Assembly: GCF_004216555.1 (NCBI RefSeq)
Contig: NZ_SGWQ01000001.1
Coordinates: forward strand, 865,126 to 929,125
Reading direction: 5' to 3'
Origin: Herbihabitans rhizosphaerae
GTDB lineage: Bacteria; Actinomycetota; Actinomycetes; Mycobacteriales; Pseudonocardiaceae
DNA: 64,000 bases
The notes under the pieces are model-generated. The model was not told where the DNA came from and did not search any database. It saw only the letters and a list, made by a program, of their open reading frames with translations. Of the stretch, positions 7,446-15,910 are shown one piece after another; position 1 is the stretch's first letter, and each line of letters starts with the position of its first letter. The position numbers and the translations under genes are program-made.

Positions 7446-9086
7446 TCAGTGACCCAACACGACCGGGCGCTGCGGTGCACGCGCGGTGGGCACCGAAACG
7501 CGTGAGGTGTCCAGGTCCGGCTCGTGCACCACGACCCGATTGCGGCCGGTGCGCTTGGCCCGATCCAGCGCGTCGTCGGCGACCTCCTGCAGCACCGAGA
7601 CGTCGTCGCCGTCCCTCGGCGACACGGCCACGCCGATGGAGATCGTGCACGGTGGCAGCCCGCCGTGGCCCAGCCGGACCGGCTGGCCGCCGGCGGGCTT
7701 CGCCACCTCGGTCTCCAGCGCCGCGACCGCCCGCCTGATCCGCTCGGCGACCGCCATCGCCTCCCGCGGCTCGGTGGACGGAAGCATGATCGCGATCTCC
7801 TCGCCGCCCCACCTGGCGAGCAGATCACCTCGGCGGGTCTCGTCCCGCAACGCGTCGGCGACGGCGACCAGGACCTGGTCACCGCCGAAATGCCCGAGCC
7901 TGGTGTTCCACTGTTTGAAGTGGTCGAGGTCGAGCATCAGCACCGCGCTGTGCCGCCGGTCGGCCAGGTCGCGCGCCAGTGCCGCCTCGGCGAGCGGCTC
8001 GAATCCGCGCCGGTTGAGCAGACCGGTCAGCGGATCGTGCAGGGCGTCGGCGCTGGCCTGGTCGAGCTGCGCCTCGAGCTGGTCGATCCGGTGCCGCCAG
8101 CGCGTCCAGCCGACCACGGCGAGCGCGGCGACCGGCAGCAGCATTCCCCTGGTGAGCACGGTCGTGCAGGCGACCAGCAGCGCGACCGCGAGCGTCTGCA
8201 CGAACTCGACGTTGGTCGACTGGCCGCCGAACATCCCGGTCGGCGTCCACTCGCGGGTGAGCATGCCGCGCACGACGCCGATGAGCGCGGACTGGACGGC
8301 GAAGTAAATCGCGGCGCCGAGCAGTACGCCGATCGCGGCGCGCACCACGAAGTCCCGGTCGAGCACGATGTCGCCGCTGGTGAGCTGGTAGACGCCGAAC
8401 GCGCGCGCCACCAGGTGCGCGCCGAGCGCCGAGCCGACGATCGCGACGGTGGTGAACGCGAACCGGTGCGGCGGCTTGCGTGCGATCAGGTAGACCTGCC
8501 AGCGCAGCGCCGCGATCAGCGCGAGGAACAGCGGCACCGGGAGCGTGACCGCGGCGACCAGGATCCACACACTGGTGTGGCTGACGTGCTCGGTGTTGCG
8601 GTGGCCGTGCCGGCGCCGTTCCTCGGCGGGCCGGGTGGCCACCCAGTGGACGAACGCCGCCGCCGTGAGTGCGGCGAAAAGCGCCCACTCACGCAGGCTG
8701 GGTACCGCCTCGTCCACCCACACGACGGCGATGAACGCCGCGACGACGGCTTCGATGGCCAGGAAGGCGGCGACCGCGACGGGCCCCATCCGCCACAGCT
8801 CCCAGGTCCTGATCCGGTCCAGTAGGCCGCCCCGCTGACGGTTGCTTTGTGGGGGGCTTGCGCCGTCCGCCACAATGTCCGGTGCCGTCCCCTCAGGCGA
8901 GGGATCGGTTGATGATGAGAAGTCACCATCCGCCCCGGCTACGGCCGGACCCCCGGCGAGGAGGTGCGCTCGATGCGCGACCGCGAACTGTGACCTCGAA
9001 GATTGGTCGGACGTATCGTCGTCCGACCCTCGTGCCGTCGACTCCACTGTGTTAACCCCCGTGCCGAGTCCCTCGTCCCTCTGCAC
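7446..9086 (-). CDS. membrane-bound diguanylate cyclase (GGDEF)
   Basis: The 546-residue frame begins at GTG 9086. The first ~85 residues are polar and no Shine-Dalgarno is obvious, so the true start could be later. A polytopic membrane region spans about 95-330, followed by a coiled-coil-like linker and a GGDEF domain (about 365-525). The signature is GGEEI, preceded five residues upstream by an RRGD inhibitory site (RxxD), so an active, product-inhibited enzyme making cyclic di-GMP from two GTP is expected. Substrate-binding residues LDLDHFKQWN are present. In actinomycetes c-di-GMP controls development and antibiotic production. A strong terminator lies downstream. Confidence 0.9.
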   Translation of the reverse strand: MQRDEGLGTGVNTVESTARGSDDDTSDQSSRSQFAVAHRAHLLAGGPAVAGADGDFSSSTDPSPEGTAPDIVADGASPPQSNRQRGGLLDRIRTWELWRMGPVAVAAFLAIEAVVAAFIAVVWVDEAVPSLREWALFAALTAAAFVHWVATRPAEERRRHGHRNTEHVSHTSVWILVAAVTLPVPLFLALIAALRWQVYLIARKPPHRFAFTTVAIVGSALGAHLVARAFGVYQLTSGDIVLDRDFVVRAAIGVLLGAAIYFAVQSALIGVVRGMLTREWTPTGMFGGQSTNVEFVQTLAVALLVACTTVLTRGMLLPVAALAVVGWTRWRHRIDQLEAQLDQASADALHDPLTGLLNRRGFEPLAEAALARDLADRRHSAVLMLDLDHFKQWNTRLGHFGGDQVLVAVADALRDETRRGDLLARWGGEEIAIMLPSTEPREAMAVAERIRRAVAALETEVAKPAGGQPVRLGHGGLPPCTISIGVAVSPRDGDDVSVLQEVADDALDRAKRTGRNRVVVHEPDLDTSRVSVPTARAPQRPVVLGH

Positions 9087-9336
9087 AAAACGCTAAGTCC
9101 ATGTTCCACCCGCACCGTCGATCGACTTTGAATACACCCGTGTGGAGCAATGGTCGTAACGTTGCGTAGTTTTCTCCTCGTTTGGTCGCGAAAACTGCGG
9201 CCAATGTGGCTGGTCACGCGTTGCGGATGGTCACTGGCTTGTCGTCAGTCTGTCGTCAGTCGGCGACGGCAGTATCGCGACGGCTCTCCGTCGAGCAGAG
9301 TTGCGGTCGCTGACGGCGGACAAGTGAGGGGGACCG

Positions 9337-10326
9337 GTGGGCAGTTCGTCCGGTATCGACCGGAGGCCACGGGTCGTGGTGCACACCGACCCCGGGGTCG
9401 ACGACGCGTTCGCGTTGATCTACCTGGCACTGCACGGCGGCGTCACCATCGAGGCCGTCGGCAGTGTCCACGGAAACCTCGGCGCGCGCGGAGCCGCCGA
9501 GAACGCGCTGCGCATCCTCGAGCTGGTCGGCATGGAGGACATCCCGGTCGCCGTCGGCGCCGATCTGCCACTCAACCGTGAGCCGCCCGTCTACAGCGGG
9601 CAGATCGTGCACGGCACCGACGGACTCGGCGGTAACGCCGGGCCCGCGGCACGCACAGCGCCGATCCGCGAGTCCGCCGCCGAGCAGCTCGTGCAGATGG
9701 TCAGGAAGTTCCCCGGCGAGCTGACCGTGCTCGAACTCGGCCCGCTCACCAACCTCGCGCTGGCGTTGCACCTGGAGCCGGATCTGCCGTCGCTGGTGCG
9801 CGACGTCGTCTGGCTCGGCGGCACGATCGAGCGGTTCGGCAACATCACGCCGGACGCGGAGGCGAACACCCACCACGACCCGGAGGCGGCCGAGATCGTG
9901 CTCGCCGCCGGCCTTCCGCTGACCGTCGTACCGCTCGACGCGACCAGAGGCGCGTGGGCCGACGACGCGTTCCTCACCGCGCTCGAGGAGAGCCCGAATC
10001 CGTTGGCGCACAAGGTGAACAGCTGGCTCGGGCAGTACGTGGAGACCTACACCAAGCTGTCCTCTAAACGCGGCTGCGAGTTGTTCGACCTGCTCGCCGC
10101 GTCGGTGCTGACCGACCCCGGGGTGGTGCGGTTGGCCGAGCCGCACGAGGTGACAGTCGAACTCCTCGGGCACGGCAGAGGCCGCACCATGATCGACCGT
10201 CGCCCACTGCCGTTCGCGCACACACTGCCCGGCCGCGAACCGGTCACCGTCATCCGGGAGATCGACGCCGAGCCGGTGATGCGCCGAATGCTCGACATGC
10301 TCACCGCCCCCATGTCCGAAACTTAA
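9337..10326 (+). CDS. inosine-uridine-preferring nucleoside hydrolase family protein
   Basis: 329 residues, GTG start preceded by a GAGGGGGA ribosome-binding site. The N-terminal calcium/ribose site is HTDPGVDDA, where the family usually has DxDxGxDD, so the first Asp is His while the other three Asp are kept. VHGN and GPLTNLAL, other ribose/Ca contacts, are present. Near the C-terminus the usual HD pair that supplies the leaving-group acid reads FD (ELFDLLAAS). The family hydrolyses N-ribosidic bonds in nucleoside salvage; the FD variant suggests altered base preference. The last codons (MSET-stop) lie inside the first copy of a 140-bp tandem duplication. Confidence 0.88.
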   Translation: MGSSSGIDRRPRVVVHTDPGVDDAFALIYLALHGGVTIEAVGSVHGNLGARGAAENALRILELVGMEDIPVAVGADLPLNREPPVYSGQIVHGTDGLGGNAGPAARTAPIRESAAEQLVQMVRKFPGELTVLELGPLTNLALALHLEPDLPSLVRDVVWLGGTIERFGNITPDAEANTHHDPEAAEIVLAAGLPLTVVPLDATRGAWADDAFLTALEESPNPLAHKVNSWLGQYVETYTKLSSKRGCELFDLLAASVLTDPGVVRLAEPHEVTVELLGHGRGRTMIDRRPLPFAHTLPGREPVTVIREIDAEPVMRRMLDMLTAPMSET

Positions 10327-10420
10327 CGACCGCTCCATTCACGTTTCGCGTACTTTAGCCCGCTAAAGTCCGGCCCAATGGCCCATGGACTCGGTGAGCG
10401 CCTCATCGAGCTTGCGCCGA
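10312..10420. repeat. 140-bp tandem duplication, copy 1
   Basis: This segment repeats at 10452-10560 with an offset of exactly 140 bp and only scattered differences. It contains the end of the nucleoside hydrolase gene (ATGTCCGAAACTTA), the hairpin at 10352-10369 and, on the minus strand, a degenerate copy of the last ~15 codons of the NB-ARC regulator gene (reads KLDEALTESMG). Homology fades near 10415-10420. Confidence 0.85.
10352..10369. terminator. hairpin terminator, copy 1
   Basis: Perfect inverted repeat ACTTTAGC-CC-GCTAAAGT, 26 bp after the stop of the nucleoside hydrolase gene. It is AT-richer than its surroundings. An identical hairpin lies 140 bp downstream. Confidence 0.6.
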
Positions 10421-10451
10421 GCCGGTCACAGGCCGGGCGCTCCCCGCGCTG

Positions 10452-10560
10452 ATGTCCGAAACTTAGCGATCGCTCCATTCATGTTCGGCGTACTTTAGCC
10501 CGCTAAAGTCCGGCCTAGCGGCCCATGGATTCGGTGAGCGCCTTGTCGAGTTTGCGTTCC
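10452..10560. repeat. 140-bp tandem duplication, copy 2
   Basis: Second copy of the segment at 10312-10420. It contains an ATGTCCGAAACTTA block with no gene attached, the second hairpin and the genuine 3' end of the NB-ARC regulator gene. The layout suggests slippage or unequal crossing-over that duplicated the junction of two convergent genes. Confidence 0.85.
10492..10509. terminator. hairpin terminator, copy 2
   Basis: Same ACTTTAGC-CC-GCTAAAGT palindrome as at 10352. It sits 6 bp beyond the stop of the minus-strand regulator gene and is its likely terminator. Confidence 0.6.
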
Positions 10561-12770
10561 ACGTCGGGGGCCTGGTGGCTGAGTTCGTCGTAGATGCGCA
10601 GCGCGTGGTCCCAGTCGTGCTGAGCTTCGGCGCGCCGGCCGAGCGCGCGCAGCACGTCGCCGCGCCGGTCGAGCATCTCGGCGGTGTGCCACCGGTCCCC
10701 GGTCTCGGAGAACGCGTCGACCGCGCCGTCCAGGTTGTCCAGCGCGCGCTGCCACAGCTCGGGATCGCCACTCCTGCGGTAAACCTTGGCGATCTTGCTG
10801 AGGAACACACCGCGGCCGTACAGGCTGCCGAGCCCGTCCACCAGGCGCATCGACTCGGCGAGGATGCCCAGCGCGTCGTCGTGGCGGCCGGCCTCGCCGT
10901 GCACGTCGCCGATGATCCCGAGCGCGTAGGCCCGCCCCTCCGGGACGCTCAGCTCATCGAAGATCTCCAGCGCGGCGTCGGCGTACCGGGTCGCCTCGTC
11001 GAACTGGCCGCGGTCCAGCGCCAGGAAACCCGAGCCGGCCAGCGTCCACGCCTCACCGAACCGGTCACCGGTCTCGCGGCGGATGCACAGCGCCTGTTCG
11101 TAGAGCAGGACGCTGTGGTCGAGGTCGCCGCGCTGGCGAGCCGCCTCGGCGAGGTTCGTGGTGACCCAGCCTTCGCCGGCCCGGTCGCCGGCCGAGCGCG
11201 CCGCCTCGAGGGCGATCTCGTGCGAGCGCTCCCACAGTGCCCAGGACCGTCGGATCTGCAGGTAGTCCCAGAGGCAGACGGCGATCTGCCAGGCCTCTGC
11301 GTGCATGCCGTGCTCGTGGGCCATCCGCACGATCAGCGGCAGCGTGCCCTGCTCGGCGTCGCCCCAGCGCAGTGCCTCGGCGAACCGGTCGTCGGTGTCG
11401 AACGCGAGCGCGGGCACCGTCGGCGGATCGAGATGCAACGGCATGACCCGCCTCGGTGCGAGCGCGACTCCGCTGGAGTGCGTGCTGTGCAGATAGAACA
11501 GCACCAGCCGGCGGATCGCCTCGCGCCGCTCGTCGCCGGACATGTCCTCGGTGGCCCGTTCGGCGGCATAGGTGCGCATCAGGTCGTGCAGCCGGAACCG
11601 GCCCGGCCTCGCCGGCTCGATCAGATGCCGCTCGGCCAACTCCCGCAGCGCCCGCGCCGCGAGTGCACCGTCCACATCGGACAGTGCGGCCACCGACGCG
11701 GCGTCCATGTCCACGCCCGGGTGCAGGCCCAGCGCCCGGAAGACCTTGGCCTCCAACGGTTTCAGCCGCTGATACGACCAGGTGAACACGGCGCGCACGG
11801 CGGTCCGGTCGTCGACCGCGAGCCCGTCGAGGCGGTGTTCCTCCCGGTCGAGTTCGGCGACCAGATCGGCCAGCGTGTCACTGGGCCGGGACGCGAGCCG
11901 CTCCGCCGCGAGCTGCACGGCCAGCGGCAGCGCTCCGCACAGCTCGATCAGGCGTGCCGCGTCCGCCGGGGCGGCGTCCACCCGCTGCGTGCCGATGATC
12001 GCGCGCAGCATCGCCTCGGCTTCGGCCGGCGGCAGCGGCGGGAGCGTGACCCGCTCGGCGCCGTACCGGACGGCCAGCGCCGAGAGTGCGGTCCGGCTCG
12101 TCACCACGACCCCACAGCCGCCCTGGCCGGGCAGCAGCGGCTCCACCTGGGACGCCTCGGCCGCGTTGTCCAGAACGATCAGCAGTCGACGGTCGGCGAG
12201 CTGGGTGCGGTACAGCGCCGACATCTGGCTCACGTCGCTCGGTGTGTCCTGAATACCCAGCGCGGTGAGGAACCCCTCCAGCACGGGCCCCGGCCGCAGC
12301 GGCTGATCCTGGTCCGGCGCGTAACCGCGAAGGTCGACGTAGAGCTGGCCGTCCGAGTAGCGACGGGCAGCCGCGTGCGCCCAGTGCACGGCGAGCGTCG
12401 TCTTGCCGGTGCCCGGTGCGCCGTCGATGACCACGATGGGCGTCTCAGCGCCGGTCATCGCGGACTCGATGGCCTCCAGCGCCTCCGCGCGTCCGACGAA
12501 CCTCGGCGTATCGGGCGGAAGCTGCAGCGGGCGCGCGCCGAGCATGGTGGCCCGCCACAGGCCTTCCAGCTCGGGACGGGTGCCCAACGCCTCGTCACAG
12601 AGCCGCGCCAACTCCAGCGTCGGACGGCGGGTGCCCTTCTCCACGTGGCCGAGCTGCCCGGGGTGGAACGGCACCTTCTCGGCCAGGGAACGCAACGTCT
12701 CGCCGGCGTCCGTGCGCAGCCGCTTGAGCCGTGCGCCGAACACGACCGCACCGCTGTCGCCCTTGGCCAT
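10515..12770 (-). CDS. XRE-HTH / NB-ARC / TPR transcriptional regulator
   Basis: 751 residues. An XRE-type helix-turn-helix (about 12-65) is followed by a STAND-class NTPase: P-loop DGAPGTGKTTL near 118, Walker B LLIVLDNAA, sensor VVVTSR, and GALPLAVQLAAERLA. A winged-helix region follows, then a TPR-like all-helical C-terminus from about 520. Such proteins are large actinobacterial regulators related to the AfsR/SARP group in which ATP hydrolysis and TPR ligand sensing switch DNA binding. No cognate operon is adjacent: upstream is a 200-bp gap containing a GTCCACAGTGGAC palindrome at 12949-12961, then a small hypothetical gene. The 3' end lies in a 140-bp tandem duplication. Confidence 0.9.
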   Translation of the reverse strand: MAKGDSGAVVFGARLKRLRTDAGETLRSLAEKVPFHPGQLGHVEKGTRRPTLELARLCDEALGTRPELEGLWRATMLGARPLQLPPDTPRFVGRAEALEAIESAMTGAETPIVVIDGAPGTGKTTLAVHWAHAAARRYSDGQLYVDLRGYAPDQDQPLRPGPVLEGFLTALGIQDTPSDVSQMSALYRTQLADRRLLIVLDNAAEASQVEPLLPGQGGCGVVVTSRTALSALAVRYGAERVTLPPLPPAEAEAMLRAIIGTQRVDAAPADAARLIELCGALPLAVQLAAERLASRPSDTLADLVAELDREEHRLDGLAVDDRTAVRAVFTWSYQRLKPLEAKVFRALGLHPGVDMDAASVAALSDVDGALAARALRELAERHLIEPARPGRFRLHDLMRTYAAERATEDMSGDERREAIRRLVLFYLHSTHSSGVALAPRRVMPLHLDPPTVPALAFDTDDRFAEALRWGDAEQGTLPLIVRMAHEHGMHAEAWQIAVCLWDYLQIRRSWALWERSHEIALEAARSAGDRAGEGWVTTNLAEAARQRGDLDHSVLLYEQALCIRRETGDRFGEAWTLAGSGFLALDRGQFDEATRYADAALEIFDELSVPEGRAYALGIIGDVHGEAGRHDDALGILAESMRLVDGLGSLYGRGVFLSKIAKVYRRSGDPELWQRALDNLDGAVDAFSETGDRWHTAEMLDRRGDVLRALGRRAEAQHDWDHALRIYDELSHQAPDVERKLDKALTESMGR

Positions 12771-12967
12771 GCACGCCCCTGCTCTGTGCTGGTTCCCGCC
12801 GCCCTCTTATATGTACACGGCTGCTCGCTGTCAGTACTCACCTGTTCGGGGTATCCGTACGTATCAGGCGAGTACCGAGCCGTGTTCCACGAGGCCGGAC
12901 GGTACCGACGCGCACCTCCCCCATGAGAGGCACCCGGTCACAGGCACTGTCCACAGTGGACGAATCA

Positions 12968-13366
12968 CTATTCGGCTGTGTGATAGTTCCGCCAGAATTC
13001 CACCTCCCCAAGAACCCTCAGACCTTTGCCGTCGAATACCAGAAAACCCTTTGGCCGCAACACATCCACGCGCTTGCCGTCCTCGAGCACCCCGACCCGC
13101 ACACCGCCACACCGCTGCACAGAGAACCGCACTCTCGAGCCGACGTGACCGGCCTGCCGTAACGACTCCACCCAGGCCACCATCGTGCCGAGCGCGCCGG
13201 GATCGCCGTACCGCGCGGCGCGAACCGGCTCCGGCCACGGGAGATACATCCGCACCGACGAGCGCCACTCGTCCGACCTCACGACCTCCTCGCCACCCTG
13301 GCGCTGCCGAGGCACCTCTACCTGATCAGCCCGGACCGACTCACGCGTACTCCACTCCCCTGCCAC
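12968..13366 (-). CDS. hypothetical protein
   Basis: 132 residues, no family recognised. The second half is well-ordered and coding-like (GKRVDVLRPKGFLVFDGKG then LGEVEFWRNYHTAE), and third-codon GC is high. The first ~28 residues are polar and may not be translated: an in-frame GTG at about 13282 follows GGAGG closely, and an ATG (MYLPWPEP) is also possible. No membrane segment or signal peptide. It is isolated, with gene-poor DNA upstream. Confidence 0.55.
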   Translation of the reverse strand: MAGEWSTRESVRADQVEVPRQRQGGEEVVRSDEWRSSVRMYLPWPEPVRAARYGDPGALGTMVAWVESLRQAGHVGSRVRFSVQRCGGVRVGVLEDGKRVDVLRPKGFLVFDGKGLRVLGEVEFWRNYHTAE

Positions 13367-13371
13367 CCGAC

Positions 13372-13977
13372 CACCCTAACACAAGATTCGAACACATGTT
13401 CGAGCTGTGCATGGTCCGGCGCTACCGACACGCGCCCAGTTCGCCCGCACGTTGATGCCCCGCCGTCGTACGGCCAGGTCGCGAAGGCCATCGTGTGCAG
13501 CAGCCAGTCCGGAGCACTTGCCCCGCTCTCAAACCTCGGATCCAGGAAGGCGAAGCTCTGCGGCCCGTCGGCGCCCTTGAACTCGATTTCGTCGTCCGCG
13601 TCCGCCGCCTGGGTCGGGCTCGCCTGCAACGCGACGCATGCGAGCGGCACGTCCTCGCCGGTGACCGGCACCGCGACGATTGCTGCGAAACTAGGAGGAC
13701 TTGCAGTGTCCAGCGCTCACGGCCGAGTTGGGACAGACTCGCTCAGTTGCTCAGCCGGCTGTCGTCGCAGGTCAGGGAATCCTCACAGCATCTGATCGAC
13801 ATGGCGCCGGCGGGAAGAATTCCTACGGCGGCATGGACGCTCTACGCGGACCAACTTGGACGATTCCGCTCAACTGATCCGCCGATACGCCCCCGAGGAC
13901 GGGGAAATGTGGTCGTCAAAGACCAGTCCCAGCGACGACGACCACGTGTAGCCGGCCGGCAGAACCCGAACCGTCGG
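13372..13977. other. gene-poor stretch with possible gene relic
   Basis: About 600 bp without a convincing gene. On the plus strand a good ribosome-binding site (AGGAGG near 13691) precedes GTG at about 13706, but the frame closes after about 29 codons. Coding-like text continues in other frames: QLLSRLSSQVRESSQHLI, then after a one-base shift near 13860 LIRRYAPEDGEMWSS up to a stop at about 13950. This looks like a small gene broken by indels. A 117-codon minus-strand frame (13318-13671) lacks a clear start and I do not trust it. Confidence 0.4.
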
Positions 13978-14148
13978 CTATCGCCGTACCGGCGGCGGAT
14001 CCGGCGGCAGGTCGGGCGGCGAGCCCGGTTCCGGCTCGGGGCTCGGCTCGTCCGGCATGGGCCGTTGCGGTCCCGGCTCGGTCGGCGGGATCGGGTCCGG
14101 TTCGGGCGGCATCGGTCGCTCGGGTGCGGGTGGCGCGGTCATGCGCAC
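13978..14148 (-). CDS. small proline-rich protein
   Basis: A 56-codon ORF starting at GTG 14148 (VRMTAPPAPERP...), with GAGGAG six bases upstream, the best-placed ribosome-binding site in the region. The product is about 40% proline with many Glu/Asp residues, and ends PPVRR. No signal peptide or membrane segment, so probably unstructured. It lies downstream of the trypsin-like protease gene on the same strand but beyond that gene's terminator. Function unknown; compositional bias could also arise from repetitive DNA. Confidence 0.45.
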   Translation of the reverse strand: MRMTAPPAPERPMPPEPDPIPPTEPGPQRPMPDEPSPEPEPGSPPDLPPDPPPVRR

Positions 14149-14210
14149 GGTCGACTCCTCTCGACGCCTCGCTGGGTACCCGTCCCGCGAGCGATAAACC
14201 ACCCGTGGAC

Positions 14211-14256
14211 AGAAAGAGGAGGCGGTCAGCGAGATTTGCCGACCGCCTCCCTTTTC
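14211..14256. terminator. bidirectional intrinsic terminator
   Basis: Arms GGAGGCGGTC (14218-14227) and GACCGCCTCC (14241-14250) form a 10-bp perfect stem with a 13-nt loop. The minus-strand tail is TCTTTCT and the plus-strand tail is CTTTTC. It lies directly after the stop of the trypsin-like protease gene. Confidence 0.75.
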
Positions 14257-14264
14257 AGAGCTAA

Positions 14265-15071
14265 TCAGGAATCGATTTCCTTCTTGAGGTCCGCATAGCC
14301 TCCGAGAACGTCGCTGTACACACCGAACTTCTTCGGCTGCGCGCAACCCTCGCCCCAGGACACGACTCCGATCAGTTTGCCGCCGGCGACCAGCGGACCG
14401 CCGGAGTCACCCTGACACGAGTCCTTGCCGCCCTCGTCGAGGCCGGCGCACACCATGGTCGCGCCGTCGACCGCGTCCGGGTAGGCCTTCGTGCAGTTCT
14501 CGTCACTGCGCACCGGCACACCGACCTTCATCAGCGTGTCGGAACTCTGGCCGCCCTGGCTGGTCGCGCCCCAGCCCAGCGTGGTGGACTCGGTGCCCTC
14601 CTTGTAGAGGTCCTTGTCCGCGGCGTCGGCGCCGGCCAGCGCGAGCGGCGCGGCCGGGGTCTCGCCCTCGAGAGTCAGCACGGCGTAGTCGTGAGCGAAC
14701 TGCACCGGCTTGTTGAACTCGGGGTGTGTCCAGATCTTGGTGACCTTGTTGACCTGGCCGTCGGTGCCACTGAGCTTGGTGCGGCCGGTCTGGACCTGGA
14801 TGTCGGCCGGCTTGGAGCCCTCGACGCAGTGCGCGGCGGTGACCACCTTGTTCTTGGCGACCACGCTGCCGCCGCAGAACTGCTGACCGTCCGGCGTCAG
14901 CAGTGCGGCGACATACGGGTTCTCCTGAATCGTCGTCTCCTCACCGCCGACGATGAACGGCCGGACCCCGCCGGGCTGATCCGCACTGGCGGCCGAAATC
15001 GCCGTGACACCGACCACCGCGATTGTGGCGCCGATTACCGCGATTCGACCGAGAACACGCTTCTTCGCCAT
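14265..15071 (-). CDS. secreted trypsin-like serine protease (S1A)
   Basis: 268 residues from ATG 15071 (MAKKRVLG...), chosen because GGAG lies 8 nt upstream and the signal peptide (about 1-30, ending SAASADQ) starts there; the frame stays open to 15113. A short propeptide precedes the mature N-terminus IVGG. Triad residues are visible: His in TAAHC, Asp in HDYAVL, Ser in GDSGGP. The Asp six residues before the Ser ([10 protein letters not shown]) is the S1-pocket Asp189 equivalent, so cleavage after Arg/Lys is expected. Six cysteines could form three disulfides. Streptogrisin/SGT-like extracellular enzyme. Not obviously linked to the adjacent NRPS operon. Confidence 0.92.
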   Translation of the reverse strand: MAKKRVLGRIAVIGATIAVVGVTAISAASADQPGGVRPFIVGGEETTIQENPYVAALLTPDGQQFCGGSVVAKNKVVTAAHCVEGSKPADIQVQTGRTKLSGTDGQVNKVTKIWTHPEFNKPVQFAHDYAVLTLEGETPAAPLALAGADAADKDLYKEGTESTTLGWGATSQGGQSSDTLMKVGVPVRSDENCTKAYPDAVDGATMVCAGLDEGGKDSCQGDSGGPLVAGGKLIGVVSWGEGCAQPKKFGVYSDVLGGYADLKKEIDS

Positions 15072-15187
15072 CCCTCTGTCTCCATTTCTCAGCAGGGTTC
15101 CGGCCCGGGTCACCGGAGCGTATGACCCTGTCTAACGGAAGTCGCCGGGGTGGCACCACGGCCTATCGTAGGGAATCTGATCACCCG

Positions 15188-15910
15188 TCACCGGGTCATG
15201 ACAATGATGTCGTTGGTCAGTTTGCGTACCGGGAGTCCGGTCTCCTCCTGCAATTGTTCGACGCCGAACGTGTACCATTCCTGCTCCAATTGCAGCCGGC
15301 GCACGACCTTTCCCTCGCGGGCCACCGTGAAGGTGGACGCATAACGCATGAGGTCCGAGCCGATCGGCTCGCCGCGCATCCAGACGTCGTATTCCTGATC
15401 GCCGAGACTCCGCCGCGCGATTCGTGCCGGCGCCATTCGCTGCACGGTCGCCAGTGCCATCAACTCGAGCACGATCGGCGCTCCTGGCGGGAGCCGGTCG
15501 AGCAGTTTCGACCACAGCGTCCGCCGGGCCGACTCATCGAGGTAGCCGATCATCCCGAAGCCGACGACCGCGCAGATGCGGTCCGGCAGGTCGACGTCCT
15601 GGGCCTTGTGCGGCAGCACGGTGACCCGCCCGGACAGATGCCGATTGTGCACAACTCTGCTGGTCAGGGCGATGCGCATGGCCGGAGACGGTTCGGTGGC
15701 GATGACCTTCGCGTCGGGCAGCGCCTCGGCCAGCACCTGGGTGGCCTGCCCCGTGCCGGCCCCCATGTCCAATGCCGGCCCCACGCTGGGATCGACGTCG
15801 GCCAACGCCTTGGTGAGCACCTCGGTGGCGACATGGTCCCAGTGCGGCTGGGACAGCAAATCGTAGAACTCGGCGACGTGCAGATAGGCGTCGGTCGAAT
15901 CTTCGATCAT
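15188..15910 (-). CDS. class I SAM-dependent methyltransferase of the metallophore operon
   Basis: 240 residues with a Rossmann-type methyltransferase core. Motif I is ALDMGAGTGQ (about 47-56), followed by an acidic motif II region (VIATEPS) and an aromatic-rich C-terminal half. It is the last gene of the leftward operon and its ATG overlaps the thioesterase stop by 4 nt. A separate methyltransferase domain is already embedded in the last NRPS module, so this enzyme probably makes a second methylation (O-, N- or carboxyl-) on the product, or acts on the starter acid. Target inferred, not known. Confidence 0.8.
   Translation of the reverse strand: MIEDSTDAYLHVAEFYDLLSQPHWDHVATEVLTKALADVDPSVGPALDMGAGTGQATQVLAEALPDAKVIATEPSPAMRIALTSRVVHNRHLSGRVTVLPHKAQDVDLPDRICAVVGFGMIGYLDESARRTLWSKLLDRLPPGAPIVLELMALATVQRMAPARIARRSLGDQEYDVWMRGEPIGSDLMRYASTFTVAREGKVVRRLQLEQEWYTFGVEQLQEETGLPVRKLTNDIIVMTR

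Noticed and set aside
7272-7505. 77-codon plus-strand ORF (MVGMRNNVNHEKST...) as a small gene
   Set aside because: No ribosome-binding site. It spans the strong minus-strand terminator at 7317-7364 and runs into the 3' end of the diguanylate cyclase gene.
13318-13671. 117-codon minus-strand ORF as a gene
   Set aside because: No convincing start or family, overlaps the hypothetical gene at 12968-13366 and ends in mixed-composition sequence; left as part of the gene-poor stretch.
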